Assembly (NCBI GenBank): GCA_030682505.1 | Contig: JAUXOH010000033.1 | Span: forward strand, 1 to 8,909 | Source of the DNA: Candidatus Didemnitutus sp. | GTDB lineage: Bacteria; Verrucomicrobiota; Verrucomicrobiia; Opitutales; Opitutaceae | Reading direction: 5' to 3' | Length of the DNA stretch: 8,909 bases | Part shown: positions 1-5,773 of the stretch, in pieces | Position numbering within the stretch: the stretch's first letter is position 1 | Layout of the letters: every line of letters begins with the position of its first letter | The notes under the pieces: model-generated | Told to the model about the DNA's origin: nothing | What the model saw: the letters and a program-made list of their open reading frames with translations, nothing else | Databases searched by the model: none | Made by a program: the position numbers and the translations under genes

Positions 1-13
1 GGAGGCGAAATTT

Positions 14-33
14 TTGCCCCCCATGGGGGGCAA
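14..33. repeat. 20-base perfect palindrome
   Basis: Bases 14-33 read the same on both strands: TTGCCCCCC followed by its reverse complement, centred on CCATGG. No T-run follows on either strand in the usual place, so this is not a standard intrinsic terminator. It is followed by a small hairpin (AGTTGC 44-49 with GCAACT 57-62). A 10-base inverted pair (AACGAACAAC 32-41 and GTTGTTCGTT 123-132) brackets that hairpin. The cluster of inverted repeats just before a possible cassette gene could be part of a recombination site, but the left part lies at or beyond the window edge. Function unknown. Confidence 0.5.
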
Positions 34-64
34 CGAACAACCCAGTTGCCTATCCCGCAACTAA

Positions 65-145
65 ACCCATAAACATCAAATCAAGAGACGACCGTGTCCC
101 GCAAACTCAGGCCACATCAGATGTTGTTCGTTTTGCGGCGAGATA
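65..145 (+). other. In-frame upstream extension carrying the first CxxC
   Basis: This stretch continues the reading frame of the following small gene without a stop, and its last residues hold the CSFC half of a two-CxxC zinc finger. It contains no ATG, GTG or TTG in that frame. It is either true coding sequence with an unusual start, or the remnant of a longer gene whose start was lost by mutation or by cassette exchange. Confidence 0.4.
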
Positions 146-484
146 TTGGAGATTCCGCATTTCTTTACCTCTCCCTCCTTCGTTGAAGCGCCTCCGAATC
201 GACGAGATCTATTCGGCCGATTCTTGCTTTGCCGCTCGTGCCTGCCTGCGTTGAAGAAGAAGACAGATCATCCAGTCACCGATGAGCAGAAGGAAGCTGT
301 TCTACGAACCTCAATTGCGAGAGTGGAACGTGCTTTCTCGACTCTCGCAGGGTACGGATACTATTCAGAGGAGTTGGAGAGGTTCTTACACTCATCTGGA
401 GCCATCAAGCTGACGTTCAAATACGAAGCAGAGGCTAACTGCAAAAGACAACTCCGGGGAGCTGACGCTCCCCTCCGTGGCTGA
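146..484 (+). CDS. Small protein with ClpX-like C4 zinc-finger pattern, start uncertain
   Basis: Function not recognised. The first usual start codon in frame is TTG at 146, giving 112 residues. The same frame stays open back to base 65, after a TAA at 62-64, with no ATG, GTG or TTG in between. That upstream stretch encodes CSFCG (Cys codons at 125 and 134), and CRSC follows about 31 residues later. The pair resembles the C4 zinc finger at the N terminus of ClpX (CSFCG...CxxC), though with a longer loop. The true protein therefore probably begins upstream of 146, either at a non-standard start (ATC at 80 or 116, ATA at 143) or after an unseen frameshift. The middle is helical and charged. The stop codon lies inside the attC-like element at 433-499, as is common for integron cassette genes. 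Lower GC than the genes to the right suggests transfer. Confidence 0.5.
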   Translation: MEIPHFFTSPSFVEAPPNRRDLFGRFLLCRSCLPALKKKTDHPVTDEQKEAVLRTSIARVERAFSTLAGYGYYSEELERFLHSSGAIKLTFKYEAEANCKRQLRGADAPLRG

Positions 485-499
485 GCTGAAACGTTGGCC
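433..499 (+). other. attC-like recombination site of an integron gene cassette (candidate)
   Basis: The element is 67 bases long, within the usual attC range. Its ends are complementary: GGCTAAC at 433-439 (R'' box position) and GTTGGCC at 493-499 (R' box position) pair at all seven places, one of them T-G. Inside, CAACTC (449-454) pairs with GAGCTG (483-488) with one mismatch, resembling L boxes. A perfect 7-base-pair hairpin follows (GGGGAGC 456-462, GCTCCCC 467-473). The right end, GCTGAGCTGAAACGTTGGCC, resembles the GCTTAACTCA..GCGTTAGGC end of well-known cassettes. The next gene starts 15 bases beyond R', as in cassettes. Against it: the spacers between R and L boxes are unequal (9 and 4 bases), and no integrase gene is in the window. 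Confidence 0.45.
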
Positions 500-513
500 A
501 AAAAAGAAAACCC

Positions 514-930
514 ATGAAGACCATCATTGCCCTGCTTATCTGCGCGTGCTTCTCGCTCGCGTTGCCCGTGCATGCCGAGCAACCGCGTCCGATTACTAAA
601 GAGAAGGCGCTAGCGCGGCTCACCCAGTCTTTCGCAGAATCAGAGGTTGTTGTGGTTGCGAAAGTCTCTCAAAGCGGAAATCGGATGGTTTTCACCTGTA
701 CGGAAGTTTGGAAAGCGAGAGATGGCGCGCCAATCGTGGGTCAGATCATCGAAATCGACCCGAAGCAGAAGCTCGATCCCCAAGAGGGCTCCGCTATCGT
801 CTACTTTCCCGCATTTCCTCCGACCAAGGATTGGTATAACGCTTTGTGGCTTTCGAAGGAAAGCTTGCGCATGTGTCCGGATCTTTCGCTCACCGAGATA
901 CGGAATGCTCTCTCGATCAAAAAGGAATAG
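514..930 (+). CDS. Small exported protein of unknown function
   Basis: Not recognised. It has 138 residues. The N terminus is a clear Sec signal peptide: MK, a hydrophobic core of about 15 residues, then PVHA before the likely cleavage site at residues 21/22. The mature part (about 117 residues) has a beta-rich look, with ESEVVVVAKV and MVFTCTEVWKA followed by IVGQIIEID and SAIVYF. This resembles small beta-barrel or beta-sandwich periplasmic proteins with a VVVA.V...T..EVWK pattern, but I cannot name a family. Two cysteines remain in the mature protein, in FTCTEVWK and LRMCPDL, and could form a disulphide. The ATG at 514 is chosen because it begins the signal peptide; no strong Shine-Dalgarno is present, only an A-rich stretch. 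It lies 15 bases after the attC-like site, so it may be a cassette gene. It ends 56 bases from the convergent YkgJ-type gene. Confidence 0.7.
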   Translation: MKTIIALLICACFSLALPVHAEQPRPITKEKALARLTQSFAESEVVVVAKVSQSGNRMVFTCTEVWKARDGAPIVGQIIEIDPKQKLDPQEGSAIVYFPAFPPTKDWYNALWLSKESLRMCPDLSLTEIRNALSIKKE

Positions 931-950
931 TTTCAGATTTGAAGGGCGAC

Positions 951-1000
951 GGTAACTGATGAGCGCGCGGCGAGACTCCGCCCGCATCACGCGGTTGGCG
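951..1000. other. Imperfect hairpin between convergent genes
   Basis: TGATG (957-961) pairs with CATCA (985-989) and GGCG (969-972) with CGCC (979-982). Outside them, AAC (954-956) faces GTT (994-996). It lies between two convergent genes and overlaps the end of the right one. It could be a weak two-way terminator, though it lacks T-runs. It could also be a degenerate attC closing the second cassette. The pairing is imperfect and I favour neither. Confidence 0.25.
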
Positions 1001-1589
1001 GCGACGCTGGCCTCTCGGTCTTGGTGTAGAATTTGGCCTGGGTGACCAGTTTGAGCCGGTGCACGGCCAGGCTCAGGTCGGCGAGGAGGGCCAGCGCGGC
1101 TGCGTCGGGGGCCGCCGCTTCCAGGCGCTCTTGCAGGCGGTGGAAGCGTTCGCCGAGGGAGCGATGCACGTCGGTATCGCCCAAGCGGAGCATGAGCCGT
1201 CGCGCCCGTTCGGCTTGTCGCCGGGTCTTTTCGACCAGTCGCAACGCGGCCGCAAACTCGATCCGACCGGCCCGGGTCTCCTTGAACACCGTGCACTCGA
1301 AGGTCCGGCATTGCCGCGGCCGGTGCTGGTAGAGCTGGCAGGTGCGGTCCTCACACAGGGCCGCGCAAGGCTGGGCAAAGCGGGCGACGGGCTTCCGGGC
1401 GCGCGAGAAGGCGACCGGCAGCCCCAGCGCCTTCAATTGCCCGGCATCTTCGTCCGGTTCGAGTTGCACGCCGTCGAAGAGCGTGCCGTCGCAGCACAGC
1501 CCGCAGGCGAGGCAAAGTTGTTCACTCGGAGTCACGCTCCAGCATCCGGGATCCGAGGGCCGAAGCGCAAGCCCCGCTGCAGCCCGCAT
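987..1589 (-). CDS. YkgJ-family cysteine-cluster protein (putative metal-binding)
   Basis: The 200-residue product has the hallmark cysteines of the YkgJ (CxxCxxCC) family, whose members are thought to bind zinc or an iron-sulphur cluster; their reaction is mostly unknown. Visible motifs are CLACGLCC (Cys26, 29, 32, 33), then Cys75, Cys79 and Cys84, then YQHRPRQCRTFEC (Cys94, Cys99), the typical Y..RP..CR.F.C block. The C-terminal half is a charged helical region (about residues 105-185) that could be a coiled coil. The ATG at 1589 gives a short extra N terminus; a GTG at 1535 just before PSEQLCLACG is an equally reasonable start. Neither has a clear Shine-Dalgarno. The frame runs open to 1877, but the upstream part is low-complexity Arg/Ser/Pro and overlaps the next gene, so I excluded it. 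It is divergent from the YdbH-like operon. Confidence 0.8.
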   Translation of the reverse strand: MRAAAGLALRPSDPGCWSVTPSEQLCLACGLCCDGTLFDGVQLEPDEDAGQLKALGLPVAFSRARKPVARFAQPCAALCEDRTCQLYQHRPRQCRTFECTVFKETRAGRIEFAAALRLVEKTRRQAERARRLMLRLGDTDVHRSLGERFHRLQERLEAAAPDAAALALLADLSLAVHRLKLVTQAKFYTKTERPASPPTA

Positions 1590-1705
1590 GGGTTCACCCA
1601 ACTGTGTCGCTTCGCGCCGGCAAGCTGCTCCGGAGACCACCGGCTTCTGTCGTTTTGGCAAAGTTCCGGTTGGCAAGTTGGGCGGACCTACCCAGATTGG
1701 CCGGC

Positions 1706-3208
1706 ATGACCGATGTCCCCCGCTCACCCCGACGCCCGCTGTTGTGGCTCGCGGCGTTCGTCGTGATCGCGGTGACGGGGCTGGTCTTGTTGCGCCGGCC
1801 GCTCGTGGCGGCGGCGATCTCGTCGACTCTGCGGATGAACGGCGCCGGCGATGTGCGGCTGGACGTGACGGATGCATCGCCGTGGTTTGTCGAGGTGAAG
1901 GATCTCGGCTTCAAGGTGCGGACGCAGCGCTTTGACGCGAAGCGCGTGACCGTGAGCCGTTCCCGTTGGTGGCAACCCTCGCTGGGCGCGGTGAGAATCG
2001 AAGGCGCGAAAGTGCCGGTGACGCTCGATGGTTCGGACACCAATCCCTGGGCGTGGAGCAATTACGCCGGCTCGGAGCCGGTGGTGGCCCCGGCGGAGCT
2101 CAAGATTCCTGCGGAGCAGATCAGTCTCGACGGCACGTTGGAGCTGCGGGTGGCGGGACAACCCGCCGAGGACCTGACGATCAAGTTCGAGGCCAAGCTG
2201 GGGGAGAATTTCCGTTGGTCCGGCACCGTGCAGGCCCGCGCTCCGGGCTTGGCCGCCGACGTGGCGGCGGAATTCGATTACCCGAAACAGACGCTGCAAT
2301 TCCAGCTCACGCGGTCCGAAATCGATCTGCAACGCTGGCAGGGATTCATCCAGCAACTCGTCGTCCTGCCGGGAGGCAAATGGGACCTGGCGGGGATCCT
2401 GACGGTGACGGCGGCCGGCACGTATGCGGAGGACAAGCTGGCGGTGAACGGTCGCGTGCAGTTGCGCGACGGAAATTTCTATTTTGCCGAGCGCAATGTC
2501 ACCGCGAGCGGAACGACCGCCGATTTCACGTTCACCGATTTTGACCGGGTGGTGTCGGAACCCGGCACGGTGCGGGTGGCCAAACTCGATGCGGGCGAAA
2601 TCAAGGTCACGAATCTCGATCTCGAGCTGGCGTTTGCAGGCCCGGAGAAAATCGCGGTCAGTCGTGCGTCGCTGGAGGCATTGGGCGGCAAGCTCTCCGC
2701 GGAACCGTTTACGTTTTATCCCCTGAAGAACGAGCTGGACGCCACGCTCGTGGTGGAGGGGCTCGTGGTGGAGCAGATCATGGCGCTGACGAAGGACGTC
2801 CCGGCCAAGGCGATGGGGTTCGTGGATGGCTGGTTGCCGATCCGCATCGATGGCGCCGGGCTGCGGTTTGGCTCGGGCTGGCTGGAGTTGAAACGCGGCG
2901 CGTATGCCGAGGTGAGGTTCAACGCCGCCGGGCTGCTGACCAACGGGGTCTCCCCGAAGCACGCGAGCTACCCGACCCTCAAGAAGGTCGAGTCGGGCCT
3001 GTTGCAGTTGAAGTTGACCGAATTGCGGTTGGACATCCGCCCGCCCGGCGCGCCCCCGGGGCGGTCCGCCACCCTCCGGCTCAAGGGCGAACCCGTTGAT
3101 CCCCAAGTGAAGGCGCCCGTGAACCTCGACCTCAACGTCAACGGCCCGCTGGAGCAGTTGCTCAACCTCGGGATGGACGGTCGCATCAAATTTCCCACCG
3201 GCCGGTGA
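1706..3208 (+). CDS. ydbH: YdbH-like AsmA-type intermembrane lipid-transport protein, short form
   Basis: A 500-residue protein with one N-terminal membrane anchor (about residues 11-29, PLLWLAAFVVIAVTGLVLL after an Arg/Pro-rich cytoplasmic tip), followed by a long periplasmic beta-strand-rich region. The C-terminal half reads like the YdbH family (Pfam DctA-YdbH): a GFVDGWLPIRIDGAGLRFGSGWLELKRG block, then strands ending in APVNLDLNVNGPLEQLL. In E. coli, YdbH spans the periplasm as a hydrophobic groove carrying phospholipids to the outer membrane, redundantly with TamB and YhdP, and contacts the lipoprotein YnbE. E. coli YdbH has about 880 residues, so this is a shortened version lacking much of the groove length. 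The frame is open upstream to 1604, but the ATG at 1706 sits directly before the membrane anchor. YnbE- and YdbL-like genes follow on the same strand, which strongly supports the call. Confidence 0.82.
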   Translation: MTDVPRSPRRPLLWLAAFVVIAVTGLVLLRRPLVAAAISSTLRMNGAGDVRLDVTDASPWFVEVKDLGFKVRTQRFDAKRVTVSRSRWWQPSLGAVRIEGAKVPVTLDGSDTNPWAWSNYAGSEPVVAPAELKIPAEQISLDGTLELRVAGQPAEDLTIKFEAKLGENFRWSGTVQARAPGLAADVAAEFDYPKQTLQFQLTRSEIDLQRWQGFIQQLVVLPGGKWDLAGILTVTAAGTYAEDKLAVNGRVQLRDGNFYFAERNVTASGTTADFTFTDFDRVVSEPGTVRVAKLDAGEIKVTNLDLELAFAGPEKIAVSRASLEALGGKLSAEPFTFYPLKNELDATLVVEGLVVEQIMALTKDVPAKAMGFVDGWLPIRIDGAGLRFGSGWLELKRGAYAEVRFNAAGLLTNGVSPKHASYPTLKKVESGLLQLKLTELRLDIRPPGAPPGRSATLRLKGEPVDPQVKAPVNLDLNVNGPLEQLLNLGMDGRIKFPTGR

Positions 3209-3279
3209 ATAGATTGCCGGTTCGCCTCGTCTTAGTTACCAAGGAACCATTCCCCCATCCCCGTGACCCACTTTCAAAC

Positions 3280-3489
3280 ATGATGAAACGCCCCGCGATA
3301 TTCCTCGCCGGCCTGCCGCTATTGTTCGGCGGGTGCGTGCAAGTCCGAACGGCACCGATCGAAGTGAAACCCATTCACATCACCGTCGACGTCAACGTGA
3401 AGGTCGAGCGTGCGCTCGAGAACTTCTTCGGCGACCTCGACGCCAAGTCCACCAGCATTTCCACCCCCCAAGAGGAGACCAAACGATGA
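3280..3489 (+). CDS. ynbE: YnbE-like outer-membrane lipoprotein
   Basis: A 69-residue lipoprotein. The N terminus MMKRPAIFLAGLPLLFGGC is a signal peptide ending in a lipobox-like LFGGC, so Cys19 would be lipidated. The mature part contains VEVKPIHITVDVNVKVER-like sequence (I-E-V-K-P-I-H-I-T-V-D-V-N-V-K-V), the short P-I-x-I-x-x-x-V-N-V-K pattern typical of YnbE. In E. coli, YnbE forms stacked beta-strands that dock on the C-terminal end of YdbH and complete the bridge to the outer membrane. Adjacent ATG codons at 3280 and 3283 are both possible starts; the frame is open back to 3205, but that would put 25 residues before the signal peptide. The gap after the YdbH-like gene is 71 bases. The stop overlaps the start of the next gene as ATGA (3486-3489), implying translational coupling. 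Confidence 0.85.
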   Translation: MMKRPAIFLAGLPLLFGGCVQVRTAPIEVKPIHITVDVNVKVERALENFFGDLDAKSTSISTPQEETKR

Positions 3490-3854
3490 TCGCCCGAATG
3501 ATTGTCCTGTGTGTTGCATTTTGCGCGCTGAGCGCCTCGACCGTCCTGGCTGAGACCGCCAACGACATCCGCCGCCGGATGGAGCAGCGCTTGCCCGCGA
3601 TCGACGAGCTGAAGGCCAAGGGCGCGCTGGGTGAAAACAACCGCGGTTTCCTCGAAGTGCGCGAGTCCGCCGGCAACGCCGCGTCGGTCACGTCCGACGA
3701 GAACCGCGACCGCGAGGCCGTCTATGGCATGATCGCGCAGCAGACCGGGGCCTCGGCGGATTCCGTCGGCCGGGCCCGCGCGAAGCAGATTGCCGGGCAG
3801 AGCGTCGCTGGTGTCTGGGTGCAGCGCGAAAACGGCGAGTGGTATCGAAAATAG
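3486..3854 (+). CDS. ydbL: YdbL-like periplasmic protein (DUF1318)
   Basis: A 122-residue protein with a Sec signal peptide (residues 1 to about 22, ending STVLA before ETA). The mature region follows the DUF1318 layout: R...RLPAIDELKAKGALGENNRGFLEVR, then a DENRDREAVYGMIAQQTG block (the N-x-x-R-x-x-x-Y pattern), then AKQIAGQSVAGVWVQRENGEWYRK at the end. In E. coli, YdbL is the periplasmic partner of YdbH-YnbE and is proposed to limit or chaperone YnbE multimerisation. It overlaps the ynbE-like stop codon by four bases (ATGA), so the two are probably translated together. It is the last gene of the operon; no clear terminator hairpin with a T-run follows. Confidence 0.85.
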   Translation: MIARMIVLCVAFCALSASTVLAETANDIRRRMEQRLPAIDELKAKGALGENNRGFLEVRESAGNAASVTSDENRDREAVYGMIAQQTGASADSVGRARAKQIAGQSVAGVWVQRENGEWYRK

Positions 3855-3958
3855 ACGACGGCCGGGCTGGGACTGGTGATTTTGAACCACTGAGACGCAG
3901 AGGTCACGGAGGAGAGGCAGGCCACCACGAAACACACGAAATACACGAAAGTGGGTGG

Positions 3959-3982
3959 AACGCGTTGACCCCAACGCGTTGA
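3959..3982. repeat. Tandem AACGCGTTGA repeat
   Basis: AACGCGTTGA occurs twice, 14 bases apart (3959-3968 and 3973-3982), separated by CCCC. The core AACGCGTT is its own reverse complement, so the pair is both a direct and an inverted repeat. It could be a pair of protein-binding half-sites or a chance product of repeat decay. Confidence 0.45.
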
Positions 3983-4150
3983 GATCGACCGCTCCCAGCT
4001 GACAGTTGCCTGACTGGAACCACAGAGCTCACGGAGCGGGTCGGAGAGATTGAACCACGGAGGCACAGAGGGCACAGAGTGGGATTCCCTAACTCCTGAA
4101 ATTTCTCTGTGTGCTCCGTGTTGGGTCGGAACTCTGTGTGCTCTGTGACC

Positions 4151-4173
4151 CAATCCGGAACCTGCCCGGATTG
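4151..4173. terminator. Hairpin between convergent ydbL-like and nupC-like genes
   Basis: CAATCCGG (4151-4158) pairs perfectly with CCGGATTG (4166-4173) across a 7-base loop. It follows the reverse-strand CTCTGTG repeats and lies just beyond the end of the transporter gene. No T-run follows on either strand, so it may be only a weak stop or a 3'-end stabiliser. Confidence 0.3.
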
Positions 4174-4197
4174 AGGTGTGCCGCCGACGGGAAAGGA

Positions 4198-4213
4198 GCC
4201 GGCTTAAACCGGC
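4198..4213 (-). terminator. Hairpin over the nupC-like stop codon
   Basis: On the - strand, GCCGG and CCGGC form a five-pair stem around TTTAAG, which includes the TAA stop of the transporter gene. TCCTTTCCC follows. The T-content is poor, so this is at most a weak terminator acting together with the hairpin at 4151-4173. Confidence 0.25.
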
Positions 4214-5505
4214 ACCAGGATGCCCGCGATCGCCGCAGCCATGAAGCATGCGATGCTGCCGCCGATCAGCGCCTTGACGCCGAGCTTGGCGAGATTTTCG
4301 CGCTGGCCGGGGGCGATGGCACTGATGCCGCCGATCTGGATGCCGATGGAGACGATGTTCGCGAAACCGCAGAGCGCATACGTCATGATCATCAGATTGC
4401 GCGGGTCGTTGTAGGCCCCGGCGTTCTTCAGGTCAGCCAGTTGGAGGAAGGCGACGAATTCATTGAGCACCGTGCGCGTGCCGAGCAGCGAGCCCGACTG
4501 GAGCAGGGCATCGTTGCTGATGCCCATCAGCCACGCCACCGGGGCAAAGAGCATGCCGAGGATGAACTCGAGGGAGAAGGACTTGAAGGCGCCGTTGGTG
4601 ACGGAGGCGACCCAGGTGTTCAAGCCGAGGGGATCGCCGATCCAGCCGCTGAGCACGTAGTTGACGAGCGCGACACCGGCGGTGAAGACGATCAACATGC
4701 CGCCGACATTCACGGCGAGCTTGATGCCATCGGTGGTGCCGAGGCAGATGGCATCGAGGAAGTTCGCGCCCACGCGGTCCTTGCTCACGGCGAGGTCCGA
4801 GGCGACCTTCTCGGTCTGGGGCACGAGGATCTTGGCGATGATCAGCGCGGCGGGCGCGGAAATGACGGACTTGGTGATCAAGTGCGTGGCGAAGATGACC
4901 TGTTGCGCGGGATCGGTGCCGCCGAGGAAACTGATGTAGGCGATGAGCACGGCACCGGCGACGGTGGCCATGCCACCGACCATGACCGCGAGCATCTCGG
5001 AACGCGTGAGCGTGGCGAGGTAGGGCTTGATCAGCAGCGGGGCCTCGGTCTGCCCGAGGAACACGTTGGCGGAAGCGCTGAGCGTCTCCGGGCCGGAGAG
5101 CCGCATGGCCTTGGTCATGACCCAGGCAAACGCGTAGACGATCTTCTGGAGAATCCCGAGGTAGTAGAGGGCGGAGGTGAAGGCGGAGAAGAAGATGATC
5201 GAGGGCAAGATGCTCAACCCGAAGACCATGCCGTGTTTCTCGGCATCCACGAGGGAGCCGAAGACGAACTTCGTGCCCTCGCCGGTGAAGGCCAGCAACT
5301 TGACGAAAAAGGCGCCCACGGCCTCAACGGCGTAGCGGACCGGCGGGGCATAAATCACGAGGCCGGCGAATACGAACTGAAGTCCGAGGCCGATTGTGAC
5401 GACACGCCAGTTGATGGCGCGCCGATTTTCACTCAACAGAACAGCAAGGCCCACAAATGCGGTCAGGCCAAATAGTCCGCGGAAAATGTGTGTGAGGGTA
5501 TCCAT
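4204..5505 (-). CDS. nupC: Concentrative nucleoside transporter (CNT/NupC family)
   Basis: A 433-residue inner-membrane protein that would import nucleosides using a sodium or proton gradient. It shows the CNT signatures in order: an N-terminal pair of membrane helices (about 10-55), EKHGMVFGLSILPSIIFFSAFTSALYYLG (90-117), GQTEAPLLIKPYL (151-163, the substrate/ion-binding hairpin motif), ATVAGAVLIAYISFLG (180-195), ANFLDAICLGTTDGIKLAVNV (247-267), TRTVLNEFVAF (343-353) and CGFANIVSIGIQIGG (379-393). The GQTEAPLL wording is close to animal CNTs, which are sodium-driven, so sodium coupling is a reasonable inference. Length fits the family. The frame is open upstream to 5688, but the ATG at 5505 starts exactly where family members begin; the longer N terminus would be soluble and overlap the divergent micro-ORF. 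No clear Shine-Dalgarno precedes it. No nucleoside catabolism gene lies nearby. Confidence 0.92.
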   Translation of the reverse strand: MDTLTHIFRGLFGLTAFVGLAVLLSENRRAINWRVVTIGLGLQFVFAGLVIYAPPVRYAVEAVGAFFVKLLAFTGEGTKFVFGSLVDAEKHGMVFGLSILPSIIFFSAFTSALYYLGILQKIVYAFAWVMTKAMRLSGPETLSASANVFLGQTEAPLLIKPYLATLTRSEMLAVMVGGMATVAGAVLIAYISFLGGTDPAQQVIFATHLITKSVISAPAALIIAKILVPQTEKVASDLAVSKDRVGANFLDAICLGTTDGIKLAVNVGGMLIVFTAGVALVNYVLSGWIGDPLGLNTWVASVTNGAFKSFSLEFILGMLFAPVAWLMGISNDALLQSGSLLGTRTVLNEFVAFLQLADLKNAGAYNDPRNLMIMTYALCGFANIVSIGIQIGGISAIAPGQRENLAKLGVKALIGGSIACFMAAAIAGILVPV

Positions 5506-5599
5506 GGGGGAAGAAAGTGGGCCGGAGCATGCCGACCAATTGCGAAACGGCGAGTAACTTTTCTCGGGTTCCAACGTCTCTCCTTCATCAACTCCAACC

Positions 5600-5725
5600 A
5601 TGACAACCTTCATTGAGTGCGTCTTCTTCGTCGCGGCCTTTTGCGCGACTCTTGCGCTGGGGGTGACCTGTGCCGTGGGCGTGCTCACGTGGTTGGCGGG
5701 ATCCGGGACCTTGTCGCGCCGTTAG
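5600..5725 (+). CDS. 41-residue single-span membrane micro-protein (candidate)
   Basis: ATG at 5600 opens a frame of 41 codons ending in TAG at 5723-5725. The product is MTTFIE, then a hydrophobic run of about 24 residues (CVFFVAAFCATLALGVTCAVGVLTW), then LAGSGTLSRR. That is one membrane span with a positively charged tail and three Cys. No homologue is known to me. It lies in the divergent gap between the nucleoside transporter and the carbonic anhydrase-like gene, ending 48 bases before the latter's start, so they could be co-transcribed. There is no Shine-Dalgarno, but neighbouring genes lack one too. Frame-specific hydrophobicity and Arg-Arg at the end favour a real gene; its short length leaves chance possible. 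Confidence 0.5.
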   Translation: MTTFIECVFFVAAFCATLALGVTCAVGVLTWLAGSGTLSRR

Positions 5726-5773
5726 GCATCTCTGCGCTTGGCGCCCGTGTCGCTTCGCCTAGCGTCCTGCGGC

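Larger units (their letters stand above)
3855..4203. repeat. Gene-free stretch with degenerate ACCACGGAG / CACAGAG repeats
   Basis: No gene is visible in these 349 bases. Related short repeats fill it. Four read forward, beginning GAACCAC: 3884-3912, 4017-4040 and 4052-4079 with CAGAG and CACGGAG cores, plus a relative at 3922-3958 bounded by CCACC and GGTGG. Two read on the other strand as CTCTGTGTGCTC...: 4105-4124 and 4132-4152. The forward copy at 4064-4079 can pair with the reverse copies to form a large hairpin. The tandem AACGCGTTGA (3959-3968 and 3973-3982) lies in the middle. Such accessory repeats are common between genes in Verrucomicrobiota and Planctomycetota-type genomes. Position between convergent genes suggests they are tolerated there and may help transcription stop. 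Confidence 0.65.

Noticed and set aside
1671..1699. Promoter candidate TTGGCA-17-CAGATT before the YdbH-like gene
   Set aside because: The -10 part matches the consensus at only three of six places, and TTGGCA recurs nearby by chance; too weak to list as a feature.
1724..3106. Long - strand frame of 460 codons opposite the YdbH-like gene
   Set aside because: Arg/Gln/His-rich composition without domains; the + strand frame has a membrane anchor, family motifs and matching neighbours.
4111..5475. Long + strand frame of 454 codons opposite the nucleoside transporter
   Set aside because: Its translation is low-complexity Gly/Asp/Glu/His-rich, typical of the antisense of a GC-rich gene, while the - strand frame carries all CNT motifs.
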